From: Crambe crambe
Lineage: Eukaryota; Porifera; Demospongiae; Poecilosclerida; Crambeidae
Length of the DNA: 64,000 nucleotides
NCBI GenBank assembly: GCA_963924555.1
Contig: OZ004590.1
Location: 5,200,001-5,264,000, forward strand
Direction of reading: 5' to 3'
A program made the translations under genes and the position numbers. Positions 59,222 through 64,000 of the stretch are shown here, in pieces. Within the stretch, counting starts at the first letter, position 1. The number at the start of each line of letters is the position of its first letter. Below the pieces are notes generated by a model. That model worked only from the letters and a program-made list of their open reading frames with translations, had not been told where the DNA came from and searched no databases.

Positions 59222-64000
<4,779 letters not shown>

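Overview
The window is animal nuclear DNA, AT-rich, with many short introns (GT-AG splice sites, usually 50-700 bp), closely spaced genes and abundant microsatellites, fold-back elements and transposon fragments. The gene content (a Death/NACHT/LRR receptor, a CARD protein, PLAC8 genes, an RNF19-type ligase, a kinesin-3, ACTR10), the compactness and the many runs of the tetranucleotide AGCT/TAGC point to a sponge, most likely a haplosclerid demosponge similar to Amphimedon. The species call is an inference. No database was searched; every exon junction below was placed by hand from splice consensus, reading-frame phase and family resemblance.

Layout. 1-650: mobile-element debris and a possible zinc-finger exon. 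1.6-8.7 kb: three tandem PLAC8-type cysteine-rich genes on the minus strand, one with a frame break. 8.9-17.0 kb: a dense plus-strand run of ACTR10 (with a minus-strand multipass membrane gene nested in one intron), a secreted protein of unknown family, and an RNF19-like RBR ubiquitin ligase. 17.3-25.0 kb: a KIF16B/STARD9-type kinesin-3 with FHA domain. 25.4-26.7 kb: remnant of a minus-strand sugar-transporter gene. 28.6-33.4 kb: a large NLR-type receptor on the minus strand. 36.5-38.4 kb: a CARD protein on the same strand. 39-50.9 kb: almost only repeats (TIR transposon array, fold-backs, MITEs, gypsy and LINE fragments, palindromic SINE). 51.0-61.8 kb: a second, direct copy of the RNF19-tail/kinesin/transporter block, followed by the rest of the transporter gene, which runs off the window at 64000.

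The main structural event is a ~10.5 kb segmental duplication. The two copies have decayed in a complementary way: copy 1 (about 15.7-27.0 kb) keeps the intact RBR ligase but has a kinesin with a premature stop, a 1.3 kb transposon in an intron, and a transporter remnant with a lost splice site. Copy 2 (about 51.0-61.8 kb) has a scrambled, partly inverted RBR pseudogene but an apparently complete kinesin and transporter.

The most unusual products are (i) the kinesin-3, whose C-terminus is two hydrophobic exons that resemble the two membrane exons of the neighbouring RNF19-like gene, and (ii) the receptor at 28.6-33.4 kb, which reads as Death - helical - Death - Ig - NACHT - LRR - transmembrane - short tail. 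The CARD protein about 3 kb away may be a partner of that receptor, which would make 28.6-38.4 kb a candidate innate-immune pair; that pairing is inference only.
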